A stretch of 51,644 nt of DNA from Prolixibacteraceae bacterium (GTDB lineage Bacteria > Bacteroidota > Bacteroidia > Bacteroidales > Prolixibacteraceae): contig CANJNY010000021.1 of NCBI GenBank assembly GCA_947475715.1, forward strand, positions 1-51,644. Reading direction: 5' to 3'. Below, piece by piece: positions 51,433 to 51,644 of the stretch. The translations under genes and the position numbers were made by a program. Numbering within the stretch: the stretch's first letter is position 1; each line of letters begins with the position of its first letter. A model generated the notes under the pieces. That model saw nothing but the letters and a program-made list of their open reading frames with translations, did no database searches and had not been told where the DNA came from.

Positions 51433-51644
51433 AAAATCCTTTCGTCGAAATTAAAAGCGACTGAGCTGATAACCCTACATCTGTGGATATCGGGGTGAAG
51501 GGAATTTAAAATGATATTAAATTCTTCTTTGATAATCGCCGAAGGGACTCTGAGTGCCAGATTCACTTTAGTCCTAAGAAATTCAGTCCCATAATTAACT
51601 GTCTCACTGCAAAAAGGAAAGCTGTCCCACCCTTTCACTAAAAC
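51408..51644 (-). CDS. RES-domain toxin, C-terminal part (gene cut by right edge)
   Basis: The reverse strand is open from the right edge to a stop at 51408-51410 (78 codons seen). The peptide reads VLVKGWDSFPFCSETVNYG, then LALRVPSAIIKEEFNIILNSLHPDIH and VAFNFDERIL, which is the conserved end of RES-domain proteins (VPSA, N.LLNP.HP and F.FD.R motifs). RES toxins degrade cellular NAD+ and are usually paired with an Xre/MbcA-like antitoxin gene placed upstream, which would lie beyond the right edge. Only the C-terminus is visible, so activity cannot be judged. Confidence 0.8.
   Translation of the reverse strand, partial: VLVKGWDSFPFCSETVNYGTEFLRTKVNLALRVPSAIIKEEFNIILNSLHPDIHRCRVISSVAFNFDERILSPGPTSS

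Overview
The window looks like a chromosomal piece of an environmental member of Bacteroidota, probably of the Bacteroidales/Marinilabiliales type. The reasons are the SusC/SusD pair with an ECF sigma/FecR switch, STN-type TonB receptor, many glycoside-degradation genes, AT-rich intergenic DNA, almost no Shine-Dalgarno sequences, and repeated matches to the Bacteroidota -7 promoter element TAnnTTTG (in the best cases 20 bp after TTG/TTTG). The taxonomic call is inference; no rRNA or tRNA gene is visible.

Left part (1-23 kb, almost all on the minus strand) is mainly housekeeping: the start of a methylmalonyl-CoA mutase small subunit gene, a secreted CAP-domain protein (plus strand), a putative cytoskeletal operon (a very long bactofilin followed by an actin-like ATPase whose phosphate-1 motif sits at the C-terminus instead of the N-terminus), a MATE exporter, acetyl-CoA synthetase, release factor 2 with an intact programmed +1 frameshift, recX, an alginate-export-like barrel, a seven-gene carotenoid cluster (crtI, TPR-like, glycosyltransferase, acyltransferase, CruF-like hydratase, CrtYcd-like cyclase, crtB) predicted to make an acylated carotenoid glycoside, the K+ transporter kup, serS and rplU-rpmA.

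Middle part (23-39 kb, mostly plus strand) is a sugar-use region: DUF1080 protein, sulfatase, an isolated AAA ATPase (minus strand), a Tat-exported Gfo/Idh/MocA oxidoreductase, then a probable operon of a lipoprotein six-hairpin glycosidase, GH127-type enzyme, GntR-LacI hybrid regulator, a small lipoprotein, a cupin phosphoglucose isomerase, an MFS sugar porter and a mannose-6-phosphate isomerase with a large N-terminal extension. A Y1 (IS200/RAYT-like) transposase gene framed by four GTA-loop hairpins in nested inverted pairs sits just after it, followed by a second cupin isomerase-like gene and a divergent thymidylate-synthase-fold gene.

Right part (40-51.3 kb, plus strand) is a polysaccharide/glycoprotein utilisation locus: ECF sigma factor, FecR anti-sigma, STN-containing SusC, SusD, an arylsulfotransferase lipoprotein and a GH101 endo-alpha-N-acetylgalactosaminidase. 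This points to O-glycosylated (mucin-type) protein as substrate. The right edge cuts a minus-strand gene whose visible end is the C-terminus of a RES-domain toxin.

The best candidates for something undescribed are the apparently permuted actin-like protein with its long bactofilin partner, and the transposase with its nested hairpins.
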